Origin: an uncultured Pelagibacteraceae bacterium
GTDB lineage: Bacteria > Pseudomonadota > Alphaproteobacteria > Pelagibacterales > Pelagibacteraceae
Assembly (NCBI GenBank): GCA_902585415.1
Contig: CACIDN010000004.1
Location: 20,271-84,270 of the forward strand
Direction: 5' to 3'
Length of the DNA: 64,000 nucleotides
Under the pieces are notes generated by a model, which was not told where the DNA came from, did no database searches, and was given only the letters and a program-made list of their open reading frames with translations. Both the position numbers and the translations under genes were made by a program. Position 1 is the first letter of the stretch. Every line of letters starts with the position of its first letter. Shown piece by piece: positions 1 to 11,064 of this stretch.

Positions 1-414
1 TGCATGACTCATCCATACATTATTAAAATTACTTTTATTAAAAAAATTGTTAATTAACAAAGAATTTTTGACTTTTTTAATTTTTGCTAAACCAAATTCT
101 CTGATTTTTGAACTTTTAACTTTGCCACCGTAGTGTTTAGATATTAATTGATGACCAAAACATATGCCTAGAATCGGACATCCCAAGCTGAATATTATTT
201 TATTAAGTTTGATTTCTTTGTTTTGATAAACATTAAGTGGTCCACCAGAAAAGATTATGCCGAACAAATCACTATGATTTAAATTACTTATATCTGTATG
301 ACTCACAATTTCCGAAAAAACACCAAACTCTCTAACCCTTCTTGCAATTAATTGTGTAAATTGAGATCCAAAATCTATTATTAAAATTTTTTTAATATTA
401 GTTAGTCTTTTCAT
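1..414 (-). CDS. guaA: GMP synthase, N-terminal part (partial)
   Basis: The reverse strand from 414 reads into the window edge without a stop and begins [20 protein letters not shown]. This is the class I glutamine amidotransferase domain that supplies ammonia for converting XMP to GMP. Visible landmarks are [16 protein letters not shown] at the start, the SGGP oxyanion-type loop, and the nucleophile elbow LGICFGHQ with its cysteine. Only about 138 residues are present; the ATP pyrophosphatase and dimerisation domains lie outside the window. The start ATG (412-414) overlaps the end of the upstream TPR gene by 17 bases, so the two are probably co-transcribed with guaB, and two successive GMP-synthesis enzymes flank the small TPR gene. 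Confidence 0.93.
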   Translation of the reverse strand, partial: MKRLTNIKKILIIDFGSQFTQLIARRVREFGVFSEIVSHTDISNLNHSDLFGIIFSGGPLNVYQNKEIKLNKIIFSLGCPILGICFGHQLISKHYGGKVKSSKIREFGLAKIKKVKNSLLINNFFNKSNFNNVWMSHA

Positions 415-838
415 TAGCTTCAAAATCTTGAAGAGACTTTTTTATTTCTTTTGATTTATTGCACATTTTTTTACAAACATTAGAGAATCTATTCATTAAA
501 ATATTTACCTCTTCAAAGTTAGATTTACCTAATTGTATGTTTATTAACATATAAATCGCTTCCTCGTTATCTGGCTCTAAAAGAAGGGTTGTGTCCAAAT
601 TTTTTTTTTCCTCTTCTATATTTTCTTCGTTATTGTAAATTTTTGCTAAATATAGATAAGATTCCGCATCTTTTGGAAAAAAAACTATATTTCTTTGAAA
701 TAAAAATTTTGACTTCTCATAATCTTTTTTGTCAAAATTCTTTTTTGCTTCTTCAAATATTTTTTCGGCAGTTTGGCCAGAAACTGAGAACATAAAGAGC
801 AAAAAAATTAAAATAAAAAAATTTTTTATTGTTTTCAT
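398..838 (-). CDS. small exported TPR-repeat protein
   Basis: A 146-residue protein with a clear signal peptide ([20 protein letters not shown]) followed by TPR-like helices: [20 protein letters not shown], the [16 protein letters not shown] repeat and [14 protein letters not shown]. It is probably periplasmic and a protein-protein adaptor; no specific partner can be named. It sits between guaB (4-base overlap at 835-838) and guaA (17-base overlap), which looks like transcriptional packing rather than a purine function. Identification of the TPR fold is from repeat spacing of about 34 residues and the conserved A/Y/P pattern; the role is unknown. Confidence 0.75.
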   Translation of the reverse strand: MKTIKNFFILIFLLFMFSVSGQTAEKIFEEAKKNFDKKDYEKSKFLFQRNIVFFPKDAESYLYLAKIYNNEENIEEEKKNLDTTLLLEPDNEEAIYMLINIQLGKSNFEEVNILMNRFSNVCKKMCNKSKEIKKSLQDFEANEKTN

Positions 839-1911
839 AAATACTCACTATTTTTTTTAACTTCATCTATACTATGTACCATACTTTCGTAAAAGCCGGC
901 TTTTGTAATTTTTACAAATTTTGCGTTTTTGCTTAAATCTTTTATTTTTTGGGCACCTAAGTAACCCATTGATGATCTTAAACCACCCACAAGTTTATTG
1001 ATAACTTTGCTCACGTCTCCTTTATATTTAATTAATCCTTCTACACCTTCGGGCACATATTTTGAGGAATCTTTTTGTTTCTTTTGAAAATATCGATCGG
1101 CTGATCCTCTATTCATAGCTCCAACTGACCCCATGCCTCTAAAGATTTTGAACAATTTACCTTTTTTTTTTATTATTTTTCCAGGTGTCTCTGATGTTCC
1201 AGCTAACATTGATCCAACCATTACTGCATCAGCACCAGTTGCTAAAGCTTTTGCGATATCACCAGAAAATTTTATACCACCATCTGAAATCATCTTAATA
1301 TTTTTTGCTAAACCTTTTTTAACATCTAATAATGCACTGAGTTGAGGCACACCAATACCTGCGACTAATCTTGTCGTGCATATTGAGCCCGGTCCAATGC
1401 CTACCTTAACAACATCAACTCCAAGTTTACTTAAAAACGTCGCTGCTTCAGCTGTTGCAATATTTCCAGCACATAATGCAGTTTTTTTTGATTTTATTTT
1501 CTTTATTTTTAAAATAATATTAGCAACTCTCTCACTGTGTCCATGCGCAGTATCAACAACGATTAGATCAATATTACTGTTAATTATATTTTTAACTCTA
1601 TCAAATTCTTTTTCACTGGTACCCACTGCAGCTCCCACTTTTAGACCTTTAGTTTTAACTCTTTTTATTTCAGATATTTGTTGAGCTATAGACAAGTTTC
1701 TATGTATTACTCCAATTCCTCCCTCTTTAGCTATTGCTATAGCCATTTTAGACTCTGTGACTGTATCCATTGCTGAGGAAATTAAGGGTATTTTAAGGTT
1801 TAAATTATTTGATAAAGATGTTGAAGTCAAAACTTCTGAAGGCAACACATTTGAGTGTTGAGGTGCAAGAGTCACATCATCAAAGGTTAAAGCTTCTTTT
1901 ATAGGAACCAT
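835..1911 (-). CDS. guaB: IMP dehydrogenase lacking the CBS (Bateman) domains
   Basis: This enzyme oxidises IMP to XMP with NAD+, the first committed step of GMP synthesis. It has the N-terminal [13 protein letters not shown] strand, the AHGHSERV region, the catalytic loop [11 protein letters not shown] with Cys178, and the flap region [17 protein letters not shown]. Length is 358 residues against about 490 for standard IMPDH. The deficit lies between EIKRVK (about residue 86) and KVGAAVG (about residue 91), exactly where the tandem CBS module normally inserts. The catalytic barrel appears complete, so this is a compact active enzyme and not a broken gene. It is co-directional with the TPR protein and guaA downstream. 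Confidence 0.95.
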   Translation of the reverse strand: MVPIKEALTFDDVTLAPQHSNVLPSEVLTSTSLSNNLNLKIPLISSAMDTVTESKMAIAIAKEGGIGVIHRNLSIAQQISEIKRVKTKGLKVGAAVGTSEKEFDRVKNIINSNIDLIVVDTAHGHSERVANIILKIKKIKSKKTALCAGNIATAEAATFLSKLGVDVVKVGIGPGSICTTRLVAGIGVPQLSALLDVKKGLAKNIKMISDGGIKFSGDIAKALATGADAVMVGSMLAGTSETPGKIIKKKGKLFKIFRGMGSVGAMNRGSADRYFQKKQKDSSKYVPEGVEGLIKYKGDVSKVINKLVGGLRSSMGYLGAQKIKDLSKNAKFVKITKAGFYESMVHSIDEVKKNSEYL

Positions 1912-1948
1912 AATAATTTATATATGATTCTGAAATTTTTTAAAGTGT

Positions 1949-2560
1949 CTATCTAATTTTTTTACAAATAATAAAGTTTTCCTTTGAGTCTTTTCTGCTA
2001 GATGGTGGTTTGAAAATTTTAACTTCTTTGAAGTTTTTTTTAGCTTTTTCAACGATTTCATTAAAAGTAGAACCCATAAATAATTTGCTTAAAAAACAAC
2101 CATTTTTATTTAAATTTTTAATTGAAAAATCCATAGCACTCATGCTCAATTCTCCAGTTGAAATAGCATCTAAATTTTTATTACCAGTGGTGTTAACTGC
2201 CATATCAGATACCACTAAATCTATATTGTTACCAAAAAAATTTATCATTATAGATTGGTTTTTCTCTTCCATAAAATTACCAATTAAATGATGAACGTTA
2301 TCAATTTTAGTAACTTCTTTTAGGTCTATAGATAGTATTTTTGAGTTTTTCGATTTTTCTGATAAATATTGGGACCAACTTCCTGGTGCAGAACCTAAAT
2401 CAACAATATTAATACCATTGAGTATAATTTTAAATTTTTGATCAATTTCTTTAAGCTTATATATTGCTCTTGACCTATATCCCTCTATTTTTGATTTTCT
2501 AACATATATATCTCTCCTATGTTTATTTATCCAGTTTTTAGAGATTTTATTTTTTTTCAA
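1949..2560 (-). CDS. rlmE: 23S rRNA 2'-O-ribose methyltransferase (FtsJ family)
   Basis: A 203-residue SAM-dependent methyltransferase matching the usual RlmE length. The SAM-binding motif VDLGSAPGSWSQYLSE is intact. The K-D-K-E catalytic set of the family is recognisable in SRAIYKLKEID, DLVVSDMAVNTTG, CFLSKLFMGS and SKENFIICKK. The family methylates U2552 in the A-loop of 23S rRNA during 50S maturation. Its start ATG overlaps the stop of the upstream glycosyltransferase gene by 4 bases (2557-2560), indicating translational coupling. Confidence 0.92.
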   Translation of the reverse strand: MKKNKISKNWINKHRRDIYVRKSKIEGYRSRAIYKLKEIDQKFKIILNGINIVDLGSAPGSWSQYLSEKSKNSKILSIDLKEVTKIDNVHHLIGNFMEEKNQSIMINFFGNNIDLVVSDMAVNTTGNKNLDAISTGELSMSAMDFSIKNLNKNGCFLSKLFMGSTFNEIVEKAKKNFKEVKIFKPPSSRKDSKENFIICKKIR

Positions 2561-3471
2561 CTTTTTTTGAACCTTAAACTTTTAGTAAGTGTTGTGCCAT
2601 TAAGAGATTTTATATCAATCCTAACATTATTATCTAATCTCATATCTTTACCATCTTTCCATATACCAGCAGCTAAATGCATAATTCCAATTTTGTTGTT
2701 TGGTAAAAATGGCTCAACAAATTCTTGTTTAGTTTCGTCAAATTTTGGCAAAAGATTGCTAATTATCCAGTTACACCCTAATGGAAGAAATTCTGTTTCA
2801 ACATTATCAATATAAACACTTAGATTAATTGCCAATCCCTCTGACCCAAATACTCTCCCATGTTTTATTGTTTCTTTAAGGTTGTTTTGCCATACACCCC
2901 AACAAGGTGAATTTTTTTCAAGAGAAAACACTCCAATATTAATATGTGGAGCAAAAGCAAGTTTTCTAGCATTATCTAAGCTAATTTTTGATGAGACTGC
3001 ATGTTTAAAATTTTGTGATTTAATAATTGCTAACTTTCCAAATAACCATTTCACCTTAGAAACTATTCTATAACCAGGCCCTATTGACTGAGTAATGCCT
3101 AGCTTGCCTCTGTTGCAAGCCTTAAAGTATAGATCTATAGAGCTCCAATCATTTACCCAAGCATCGCAATCAATCCACAAATATTTTTTATAATCAGGAA
3201 AATACTTTGGTAAAAAGGCCCTTGATACTTGACTTTTTAACCATTCTTTACCTTTTACTTTAATTAAAGGAACCTGAATATCCCACTCTGCTTTTTTAAT
3301 CTGATCAACTTTATTTTTAATTTTGTCAATTTGATCTTTATTCAACCCTGCATCAAGTATACAAATTGCAGTATTTTCACTTTTGGGAAAGCTTCTAATT
3401 GAATCTATTAATTCATCTAACAAATTAAAGTATTTTTCGTCTGCTAAAGAAACAATAGTATTTTCTTTCAT
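2557..3471 (-). CDS. GT-A fold glycosyltransferase (family 8-like)
   Basis: A 304-residue soluble protein. The segment YLWIDCDAWVNDW holds a D-x-D motif as used by GT-A glycosyltransferases to bind metal and nucleotide sugar. The late segment GIMHLAAGIWKDG resembles the H-x-x-G/K-P-W-type end motif of GT8 enzymes. An N-terminal strand IVSLADEKYFNLLDELIDSI fits the usual beta-alpha start. Substrate and acceptor cannot be read. It overlaps pssA by one base upstream (TAATG) and rlmE by four bases downstream. Its place in a phospholipid-synthesis run may hint at lipid or envelope glycosylation, which is inference only. Confidence 0.68.
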   Translation of the reverse strand: MKENTIVSLADEKYFNLLDELIDSIRSFPKSENTAICILDAGLNKDQIDKIKNKVDQIKKAEWDIQVPLIKVKGKEWLKSQVSRAFLPKYFPDYKKYLWIDCDAWVNDWSSIDLYFKACNRGKLGITQSIGPGYRIVSKVKWLFGKLAIIKSQNFKHAVSSKISLDNARKLAFAPHINIGVFSLEKNSPCWGVWQNNLKETIKHGRVFGSEGLAINLSVYIDNVETEFLPLGCNWIISNLLPKFDETKQEFVEPFLPNNKIGIMHLAAGIWKDGKDMRLDNNVRIDIKSLNGTTLTKSLRFKKS

Positions 3472-4271
3472 TAAAGAATATCTTCGTGCTCCTCATCATC
3501 TAACTTTTCGTTATGTAATCTTTTGTCTAAACTTTGAAAATGGTAAATACTTATTGGAACTAAAGCTAAATATAGCAAACTAGATATGACAATTACATTG
3601 TATGTATAAATTAAAAGCAAACCAAAGAATAAAACTACAGCAAATAAAAGAAATATAGTTAGTCTTCTAGGAACGGCTATTTTTTTAAATGAATATGTCG
3701 GTACTTTGCTAATTAACAATATTGAAATCAGTATAAATATAGCTGGTACAAAATATTCATAATTAATACTAAAAAATTGCAACTCACTTTGACTATAAAT
3801 CAATGGTAATAGGACTAATATACCCCCAGCAGGTGATGGGACACCCTCAAAAAAATTATCTTTCCATGAACTTTGGGTTTCTGAGTTTACATTAAACCTA
3901 GCAAGCCTTAAAGCAACACAAATAACGTAAATTAAACAGATTAACCAACCAACTCTTCCAAGTAGATTCAATTGCCAAAAATACATTATAAATGCTGGTG
4001 CTACTCCAAAACTTATTACATCTGTTAAAGAGTCTAATTCTTTGCCTACCTTTGATGTTCCTTTAATTAATCTTGCAATTCTTCCATCTAAGCCATCTAT
4101 TAGCCCTGCTACAATAATACAAATAATTGCTAATCCAAATCTGTCATCAAAGGCAAATTTAATTGAAGTTAAGCCAATACAAACACCAACTAAAGTAAAC
4201 ATATTTGGTAGTATGGTTCTTGTTTTTTTATCAGAGACTAACTTGAATTTTTTACTAGGTTGTTGCATCAA
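3471..4271 (-). CDS. pssA: CDP-diacylglycerol-serine O-phosphatidyltransferase
   Basis: A polytopic 266-residue membrane enzyme that makes phosphatidylserine from CDP-diacylglycerol and serine. The CDP-alcohol phosphotransferase signature is complete: DGLDGRIARLIKG followed by VGKELDSLTD (pattern D-x2-DG-x2-AR-x8-G-x3-D-x3-D). Several hydrophobic helices follow, and the charged C-terminal tail is cytosolic. It lies one base after psd (4271/4272), so the two steps PS synthesis and PS decarboxylation to phosphatidylethanolamine are encoded as a pair. Confidence 0.94.
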   Translation of the reverse strand: MMQQPSKKFKLVSDKKTRTILPNMFTLVGVCIGLTSIKFAFDDRFGLAIICIIVAGLIDGLDGRIARLIKGTSKVGKELDSLTDVISFGVAPAFIMYFWQLNLLGRVGWLICLIYVICVALRLARFNVNSETQSSWKDNFFEGVPSPAGGILVLLPLIYSQSELQFFSINYEYFVPAIFILISILLISKVPTYSFKKIAVPRRLTIFLLFAVVLFFGLLLIYTYNVIVISSLLYLALVPISIYHFQSLDKRLHNEKLDDEEHEDIL

Positions 4272-4919
4272 TTATCTTTTTGCTATCAAAGTTTCACCAG
4301 CTATTGTTTTTTGATCGACCTTTACTAAGGGTTTATAGTTTTCAAAGTACAATTCTGCCCTACTTCCAAATCTAATCATCCCTATTCTAGATCCCTGTTC
4401 TAATTTTTGCCCTTGAGATGACTCAGTTATAATTCTTCTAGCGACTAAGCCCGCTATTTGGACAACTACAATTTCCTCCTCAAAATTATTTTTAATTTTG
4501 TAATAATTTCTCTCATTGTCCTCACTAGCTTTATCCAATGAAGCATTTAGAAATTTTCCTGGTACATACATTATTTCCTTAATTTCACCACTACATGGAA
4601 TTCTATTTACATGGCAGTCAAATACATTCATAAAAATACTTACTTTAGTAAATTTTTTATTTTCCATATTTAATTCTTTTGGACCATTACATTCCATAAC
4701 CTGTAAAACAACTCCGTCTGCAGGACTAACTAAATAATCATCATCATTAATTGAAATTCTGTCAGGATCTCTGAAAAAATAATATACCCAAATTGTTAGT
4801 ACAATTCCTATTAATCCTAGAAAACCATTAATCAGATAAAGGACTAGTGTAGCTAAACCAAAAATTACTAAAAATTTATAGCCTTCGTTGTGTAATTTAG
4901 GAAAAATTTTATCAAACAT
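4272..4919 (-). CDS. psd: phosphatidylserine decarboxylase proenzyme
   Basis: A 215-residue proenzyme of the short PSD-A type. Two N-terminal hydrophobic helices are followed by VSPADGVVLQV and NVFDCHVNRIPCSG, both family landmarks. The self-cleavage site is RFGSRAELYF near the C-terminus: cleavage at the Gly-Ser bond would yield the pyruvoyl-Ser alpha chain. Product is phosphatidylethanolamine in the inner membrane. It starts the psd-pssA-GT-rlmE run, divergent from icd. Confidence 0.94.
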   Translation of the reverse strand: MFDKIFPKLHNEGYKFLVIFGLATLVLYLINGFLGLIGIVLTIWVYYFFRDPDRISINDDDYLVSPADGVVLQVMECNGPKELNMENKKFTKVSIFMNVFDCHVNRIPCSGEIKEIMYVPGKFLNASLDKASEDNERNYYKIKNNFEEEIVVVQIAGLVARRIITESSQGQKLEQGSRIGMIRFGSRAELYFENYKPLVKVDQKTIAGETLIAKR

Positions 4920-4930
4920 AATACTTTTTT

Positions 4931-4960
4931 TTGCTAATTTCTGATTAATATGTATATAAA
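4931..4960 (+). promoter_or_regulatory. candidate promoter for icd
   Basis: TTGCTA at 4931-4936 is followed by overlapping -10 candidates TATATA (4953-4958, 16-base spacing) and TATAAA (4955-4960, 18-base spacing), about 37 bases before the icd ATG. The psd/icd divergent gap is only 77 bases. The match is reasonable but any AT-rich gap offers similar hexamers. Confidence 0.4.
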
Positions 4961-4996
4961 AAGCAAAAATTCAATTAATAAGATTTATAAGTAAAT

Positions 4997-6211
4997 ATGA
5001 GCAAAATTAAGGTCAAAAACCCAGTAGTCGAGTTAGATGGTGACGAAATGACTAGGGTTATATGGGAATTTATTAAAAATAAACTCATCCTTCCATATTT
5101 AGAACTTGGCATAGAATATTACGATCTAGGTATGAAAAGTAGAGATGATACCTCAGATCAAATTACTATTGATTGTGCTAATGCTATAAAGAAAAATGGA
5201 GTTGGAATTAAATGCGCAACAATCACACCAGATGAAGCAAGAGTAAAAGAATTTAACTTAAAAAAGATGTGGAGATCTCCTAATGGAACAATAAGAAATA
5301 TTATTGGAGGAACTGTTTTTAGAGAGCCAATAATTTGTAAAAATGTTCCAAGACTAGTTCCGTCCTGGACAGATCCTGTTATTATTGGAAGGCACGCATT
5401 TGGAGATCAATATAGAGCGACAGATTTTAAAGTTCCTGGTAAAGGAAAACTAGAGGTTAAATGGACTTCTGAAGATGGAAAAGATAATAAAAGTTACGAA
5501 GTATTTAATTTTCCTGGGCCAGGAGTTGCATTATCTATGTACAATTTAGATAAATCTATAGAAGACTTTGCAAGATCATGTTTTAATTATGGGTTAATTA
5601 AAAAATGGCCTGTATACCTATCTACAAAGAATACTATTTTAAAAACATACGATGGAAGATTTAAAGATATATTTCAAGCTGTATTTGAAAAAGAATTTAA
5701 ATCAGATTTTAATAAACATAACTTAACCTACGAACATAGACTTATTGACGACATGGTTGCATGCGCAATGAAGTGGAGCGGTAAGTATATTTGGGCATGT
5801 AAAAATTACGATGGTGATGTTCAGTCTGATACTGTTGCACAAGGTTATGGTTCGTTAGGTTTAATGACAAGTGTATTATTAGCACCAGATGGTAGAACTA
5901 TGGAAGCAGAAGCGGCACATGGTACTGTTACAAGACATTATAGAATGCATCAACAGGGAAAAGAAACTTCAACCAACCCCATTGCTTCAATATTTGCATG
6001 GACAAGGGGTCTTGCGCATAGAGGAAAGTTAGACAATAATGATGAATTAATAAAATTCTCTAAAATTTTAGAAGATGTGTGTATTAACTGCGTTGAGACA
6101 GGTTCAATGACAAAGGATTTAGCAATTCTAATCGACAAAAATCAAAAGTATTTAACTACAAATCAGTTTCTAGATTCTATTGATGGGAATCTTAAGAAGA
6201 AATTAAATTAG
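4997..6211 (+). CDS. icd: NADP-dependent isocitrate dehydrogenase
   Basis: A 404-residue dimeric IDH of the eukaryote-like subfamily common in alphaproteobacteria. It starts [19 protein letters not shown] and has the substrate loop [18 protein letters not shown], the catalytic [12 protein letters not shown] region and the [13 protein letters not shown] nucleotide-binding segment. It decarboxylates isocitrate to 2-oxoglutarate in the TCA cycle and supplies NADPH. The stop codon TAG (6209-6211) overlaps the convergent pilY1 stop (6208-6210), so the two 3' ends interleave with no room for a bidirectional terminator. Confidence 0.96.
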   Translation: MSKIKVKNPVVELDGDEMTRVIWEFIKNKLILPYLELGIEYYDLGMKSRDDTSDQITIDCANAIKKNGVGIKCATITPDEARVKEFNLKKMWRSPNGTIRNIIGGTVFREPIICKNVPRLVPSWTDPVIIGRHAFGDQYRATDFKVPGKGKLEVKWTSEDGKDNKSYEVFNFPGPGVALSMYNLDKSIEDFARSCFNYGLIKKWPVYLSTKNTILKTYDGRFKDIFQAVFEKEFKSDFNKHNLTYEHRLIDDMVACAMKWSGKYIWACKNYDGDVQSDTVAQGYGSLGLMTSVLLAPDGRTMEAEAAHGTVTRHYRMHQQGKETSTNPIASIFAWTRGLAHRGKLDNNDELIKFSKILEDVCINCVETGSMTKDLAILIDKNQKYLTTNQFLDSIDGNLKKKLN

Positions 6212-9200
6212 AAACTACTATCTCTCCAGCCACCTTTATTTTGCATTATTTCACCAGGAATCGATAATATTGAGAATAATGTATCTTCATCTCCTGTTGG
6301 ACCAGCAACATTCGCAAATAATTTATCAGCAAATATTACCAATTCAGATAAAATACCTTTTCTTACAAATGCACATGCATTAGCACCTGGATTATTAACA
6401 TCAGATGGGGCATCAGGTAGTTTTAATTTAGCTGAATTGTTATAACCACACTCATCATCCGACACACAAATAAATGCAGACCCTTGAGCACATCTGTTTA
6501 CACCAGCATCTGGTGGTTGGTAAATTGGAAAATATACTTGACCCTTAAAAAGAGTGGGTGAAGCTGATGCTTTTCTAAATGTTTTGGGAACATAAAAATT
6601 ATTATTTGCATCTTGACCTAATTTAATTACCCAAGCATCTTTGCCTGCAGTACATTCCTCAAAGTCAGTTGCACCAGTAACGTTTTTACAATCAGCTGCA
6701 TCATCGACATTAGCTGCAGCGTTAGCTCCTTCATGTGCTAATTTAAAAAATGTATCGTTATCTCCCCTTGGAACTTTGCCGCCTCCACCAAGATTCAAAT
6801 GTTTGAAAAATGGATAATCTACGTCTGTTACTCCATACATAATATTATCCATATTTGTTTCTCTACCACCAAGATCTGTAAAGTTTCCGGTAGACCCAAA
6901 CAACATCAGTTGATTTTTACTCAAACCTATTCCGGCATCCATAGCAAAATACGAATATCTAGCGTTATCTGTGTTTGCATTTAAACTAAATAATGTAGTT
7001 TGATCAAAAAGGCTTGATGAATTTTTTTTAGAATTTGTTAAATTTATTTTAGTAATTTTACCCTCTAAATCATTTACATACACTAGTGCTCCTCTCCATG
7101 GGATATTAAAAGCAGTGTCTGGAGTAATGACAAGTGGAGCTGCGGGAATTGCATTAGCTATATCACTTCCATTTTCTGTAGCAATCATTGTACCACCAAC
7201 CATAACACCATCAGGTGTAGTATCTACGATTGTAATTGGACCTCGATTCTCAATAGCACCATAAATTCTTCCAGGTGTCTCTCTTTCATCTAAATGAAGA
7301 TCTACCAAAAATACAGCTGAACCAGCACAAGTATCGTTTTTACTCATTCCTCCACCCATGACTGCAACATATCTGTCATTATTTAAACCTCCACCATCTA
7401 CTGAAGGTATTCTAACTATTCTTGGAGTAGACCAGGTCTCGCCTAATTGTGTATAATCGTACTCAACTGGTATTCCTGTTGCTCCCTTACAAGATGTAGA
7501 AATACTAAATTGATTTGTCTCTTTCTCCGCACCATCAACATGATCATTTCGGTTAGCATTAATAACTAGTTTTTTGTCAAATTTTACTCTTAGAAAACCA
7601 CCTTTCATTCTTGCATCTGCTATGCCAAGTGGTGATATAAGTCCAGTTTCGTTGTCTACCTCTTTTGCAGTCAAAACACCAGCAGCAATTGCTGTATCAT
7701 CATCAACATCTAAAGTGATATCCGCAAAATGAAATGTGTCACTTATATAACAAGAACTTGTACCCTCATCTCTAAATGCTGGATCAGTATCTGCCATCTC
7801 ATCACTATCTATGCACTTAGCTATGGCATCCTGTTGTACGCAATTGTTGGTATCGTCATCATCTGTGCTGTTACACTCATCATCATCTTCCTCTCTTGCA
7901 GTCACATAATTAGCAGATACTTTCATACCTTCTTCCGTTTGTAGAAAAGATGAAAAGCCTGAGTTATAAGTTTCTTCTACTATACTTCCATCAAATTTGG
8001 ATATTAAAACTTTTTTATTTATTTGATCGTTAAAAATAGAAAACATGTGAATGGGACCACCGTCTCCAATAATTGGATTGGTTACGTCGAGAACAGAGAA
8101 GCCAGCGCCTCCTCTTCCATAGGGAACAAACAATATTGTTCGCCACTCTTTACCTTCTTGATTTCCATCTTTGTCGTAACCTTCAATTAATACATCATGA
8201 ATAACTGGGGAACCATCAACACCAAATAGAGGGTTTGTACCACCAGCAGTTTTTTTAATTGGGATGGGTTTTCCATCATCGCCTAATTTAGGATTGCCTT
8301 CGTCATCTAAAACGTAAGCTATTGTAGCATCAACCATACCATCATATCCTTTATTTATAATCTGAGGTAATAAGGCTGCAATAAAAGGTGGAATAAAGCC
8401 CCATTCCTCTTTTCCTGTCTTAGCGTTGATAGCATGTAGTATGCCGCTATTAGATCCAGCATAAATTATGTTCTCTCTTTGCGCATGTTTTGACATAAAG
8501 CCTTGATAATTATTTATACTTCTATAATAAGCTTCCTCATTTGTGTTGGAGAATTCTAAATTTGCATCTGGAGGGCCTACTTCTATTAATTGAGAATGAT
8601 AAATATCACCCATTACATGATCTCTTACCTCTGTGACATTGCAATTTCCATTGTAATCAAAATAATCGTTACCTTTCATAAATTTAATAAGTCCTTTAAT
8701 GTCATCATCATTTCCATTGTTACCAACATACTTATCTCCAGTTTCCCTAGTTGCGCAATAAGATGAGGCATTGTGATAATCTGGAACTGTGTATCCTAAC
8801 ATATCAAATAATTCGCTTGCGATTTTGTCTGAATTTGCAACTTTAAAATTATCCCAATTATTAAAATATGATGCTCCAGGAATTGCAGACCATAAATTTC
8901 TTCCATCATCTGCGTCGTCTGCAGTAGATTGGCTTTTTATTTTAACTGCAGCACTCCAATTTCCGTGTGGATTAGGTTCAGTTGTTGTATGCTCGACTGT
9001 TCCATCAGAATTAAGTTTTTTTCTTAAAATAGTGCCTTTCCATTCTCCAAATTGTTCATAAGCGAATTGTGCTTGATATAATGAACCACCTTCTTGGATA
9101 GTTGCAGTAATTGATGGGGCAGTAAATGCCAGTTTATCTGCAATAATTTGTCTAATTTTGCTTGCTAACTCAGATTTTAATTCTTCAGGGGTGTCTGCAA

Positions 9201-11061
9201 TTATTGTTTCTTCACACTCTTTATCTCCAAGTTCAGCACAAGAACCTGCTCTTGCAAATTCATCGAACATTTTCATTGAGTTGCCTTTTATACCTCCACC
9301 ATAAGCAACATATAAGGATTTAACTCCTTGTTTCCTTAATGCTTCCATTCTTTGTATAGATTGCCCTCCATGTTTAATTTTGGCGTTGTCTGCAAATGTT
9401 TTGTTAATACCTGTATTTGTCATTGCGCCATCTCCAATTACAATTACGTAATTTAATTGACATAAAGAATCTTCATCAAAAACTTTACCTCCCGCATTTG
9501 CATCGTTGAAATATTTAAAAGCTAAGTCGGAAAAAGCTTGTGAGTCTGTTCCCCAAGCTAGACCCATAGGTTCTAACTTAGCCATAATTTGACTAGCGCC
9601 ATTAGAACTTATTCCAATATTTAAGCATGAATCTGTGTTACATAATGAACTTGAACCCGCAGGGTGTTCACCATTCCAACTGCCATAATAACTACAATTA
9701 GGATTTCTATGACAGTAAGCTCCACCATTTGTAGAGTTTTTTCCTTTACCGCTTATACCAGCATTCCAGTGACCAAATCCGAAGTGAGCACCGGTTGTTA
9801 ATGTTGTATCGTTTACTATTGCATTTATTGCATTTTTTACTCCGTCCCATCTTCTTAACCTAGGACCACCCATCTGTTGAAGCCATGCAGTATCTCTACC
9901 AACTTCGGTAAATGCACTTTCATTAAATTCATCAACATATCCTCTACCAGTAGCAGTAAGTATTTTGCCATTCTCATTCACGTGCATTCCCCAAACTCTA
10001 GAAAATCTAATATCATCTGCATCAGTGTCTGCTGAAGTTCCTTTGTTTGCAAGAACTGAATTTATACCTGCACCAATACTTTCAAGGACAGTGCATGTTG
10101 TATCTGTTAACTCTAATTTTTGTATCGCATGGTTTACATGAGATCCAGTATAAAGAATGTTGCTGTTATCTGGAGACACAGCAACTGTTGTTGCATACAT
10201 TATATCAGATCTTAATGTTGGATTATTAACGCTCTCACATATTCTGTCAATTGTTGTTACGGAGCCTAAGGGACTAGCGTCTGTCAAGTCTAAACTAAAT
10301 CCAGAAACATTTCCATCTCTGGAGGTCATATAAACAAATGTCCCTTCATTATTAACTGATATTCTTTTTACATGTCTCAGGATTGTATTACCTCTAAATT
10401 CTTCGTTGGTGCATGCCATTGTTGAAAGGTTGCAAGTTTTAAAAAAACCGCCTCTTCTCCAAGAACCAGCTACAAACATATAATGAATATCACCAATTTT
10501 TTTTATATCTATATCAAGTATTCGACCACGCGCTGATTCTGCATGTAAAGCAAACAAACAATTTGTTCCATCTTCAGTAAAACCAAACACCATATCTCTA
10601 TCTGCTCTTTCTCTATTAATGAAAAAAAACATATTTTGATTAGTAATATTTAATCCCGAAAATCCTTCTACAAAATTCAATCCAGCGTTTCTTCTTACAT
10701 TTCTGTTCGCTGTACTTCTAGTAGTATCGTAAACATTACTGCAGCCTGCTGCTGGAGTTATCCTCACAGGAGTAAAATCAGTATCTCTTTCACCTGCGGA
10801 AGTATATCTAACTATACCAACAGCTCTTCTTCCATTTTGGTTAATTAGTATTTTGCCATCAGAGTCATAAACTGCTTTAGGGACTGCCCCTAATCCATCT
10901 GAGCCAATCCATGATTGCATACTAGCAGAACTATCAACTAAAAATAAAATATTTGCAGCAACATCACCATCCCCTGCTCCTGGCGGCACAGGTTTTGAAA
11001 GTGAAAGATTATGTGGAGTTATTAATAAAAAGAGTATTGATAAAAATTTTAAATATTTCAT
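6208..11061 (-). CDS. pilY1: PilY1-like type IV pilus tip adhesin with VWA and beta-propeller
   Basis: A 1617-residue exported protein. A signal peptide is followed by the VWA metal-site motif [13 protein letters not shown] (DxSxS at residues 43-47). The rest of the VWA fold, [12 protein letters not shown] and [14 protein letters not shown], appears only near residues 390 and 537. Between them is a long segment with propeller-like repeats such as [15 protein letters not shown]. The C-terminal half has the PilY1 propeller signatures [27 protein letters not shown] and [13 protein letters not shown], plus an EF-hand-like loop [13 protein letters not shown]. PilY1 family proteins cap the pilus, bind surfaces and need Ca2+; that role is carried over from the family. 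It is the last gene of the minor-pilin operon. Confidence 0.9.
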   Translation of the reverse strand: MKYLKFLSILFLLITPHNLSLSKPVPPGAGDGDVAANILFLVDSSASMQSWIGSDGLGAVPKAVYDSDGKILINQNGRRAVGIVRYTSAGERDTDFTPVRITPAAGCSNVYDTTRSTANRNVRRNAGLNFVEGFSGLNITNQNMFFFINRERADRDMVFGFTEDGTNCLFALHAESARGRILDIDIKKIGDIHYMFVAGSWRRGGFFKTCNLSTMACTNEEFRGNTILRHVKRISVNNEGTFVYMTSRDGNVSGFSLDLTDASPLGSVTTIDRICESVNNPTLRSDIMYATTVAVSPDNSNILYTGSHVNHAIQKLELTDTTCTVLESIGAGINSVLANKGTSADTDADDIRFSRVWGMHVNENGKILTATGRGYVDEFNESAFTEVGRDTAWLQQMGGPRLRRWDGVKNAINAIVNDTTLTTGAHFGFGHWNAGISGKGKNSTNGGAYCHRNPNCSYYGSWNGEHPAGSSSLCNTDSCLNIGISSNGASQIMAKLEPMGLAWGTDSQAFSDLAFKYFNDANAGGKVFDEDSLCQLNYVIVIGDGAMTNTGINKTFADNAKIKHGGQSIQRMEALRKQGVKSLYVAYGGGIKGNSMKMFDEFARAGSCAELGDKECEETIIADTPEELKSELASKIRQIIADKLAFTAPSITATIQEGGSLYQAQFAYEQFGEWKGTILRKKLNSDGTVEHTTTEPNPHGNWSAAVKIKSQSTADDADDGRNLWSAIPGASYFNNWDNFKVANSDKIASELFDMLGYTVPDYHNASSYCATRETGDKYVGNNGNDDDIKGLIKFMKGNDYFDYNGNCNVTEVRDHVMGDIYHSQLIEVGPPDANLEFSNTNEEAYYRSINNYQGFMSKHAQRENIIYAGSNSGILHAINAKTGKEEWGFIPPFIAALLPQIINKGYDGMVDATIAYVLDDEGNPKLGDDGKPIPIKKTAGGTNPLFGVDGSPVIHDVLIEGYDKDGNQEGKEWRTILFVPYGRGGAGFSVLDVTNPIIGDGGPIHMFSIFNDQINKKVLISKFDGSIVEETYNSGFSSFLQTEEGMKVSANYVTAREEDDDECNSTDDDDTNNCVQQDAIAKCIDSDEMADTDPAFRDEGTSSCYISDTFHFADITLDVDDDTAIAAGVLTAKEVDNETGLISPLGIADARMKGGFLRVKFDKKLVINANRNDHVDGAEKETNQFSISTSCKGATGIPVEYDYTQLGETWSTPRIVRIPSVDGGGLNNDRYVAVMGGGMSKNDTCAGSAVFLVDLHLDERETPGRIYGAIENRGPITIVDTTPDGVMVGGTMIATENGSDIANAIPAAPLVITPDTAFNIPWRGALVYVNDLEGKITKINLTNSKKNSSSLFDQTTLFSLNANTDNARYSYFAMDAGIGLSKNQLMLFGSTGNFTDLGGRETNMDNIMYGVTDVDYPFFKHLNLGGGGKVPRGDNDTFFKLAHEGANAAANVDDAADCKNVTGATDFEECTAGKDAWVIKLGQDANNNFYVPKTFRKASASPTLFKGQVYFPIYQPPDAGVNRCAQGSAFICVSDDECGYNNSAKLKLPDAPSDVNNPGANACAFVRKGILSELVIFADKLFANVAGPTGDEDTLFSILSIPGEIMQNKGGWRDSSF

Positions 11062-11064
11062 AAG

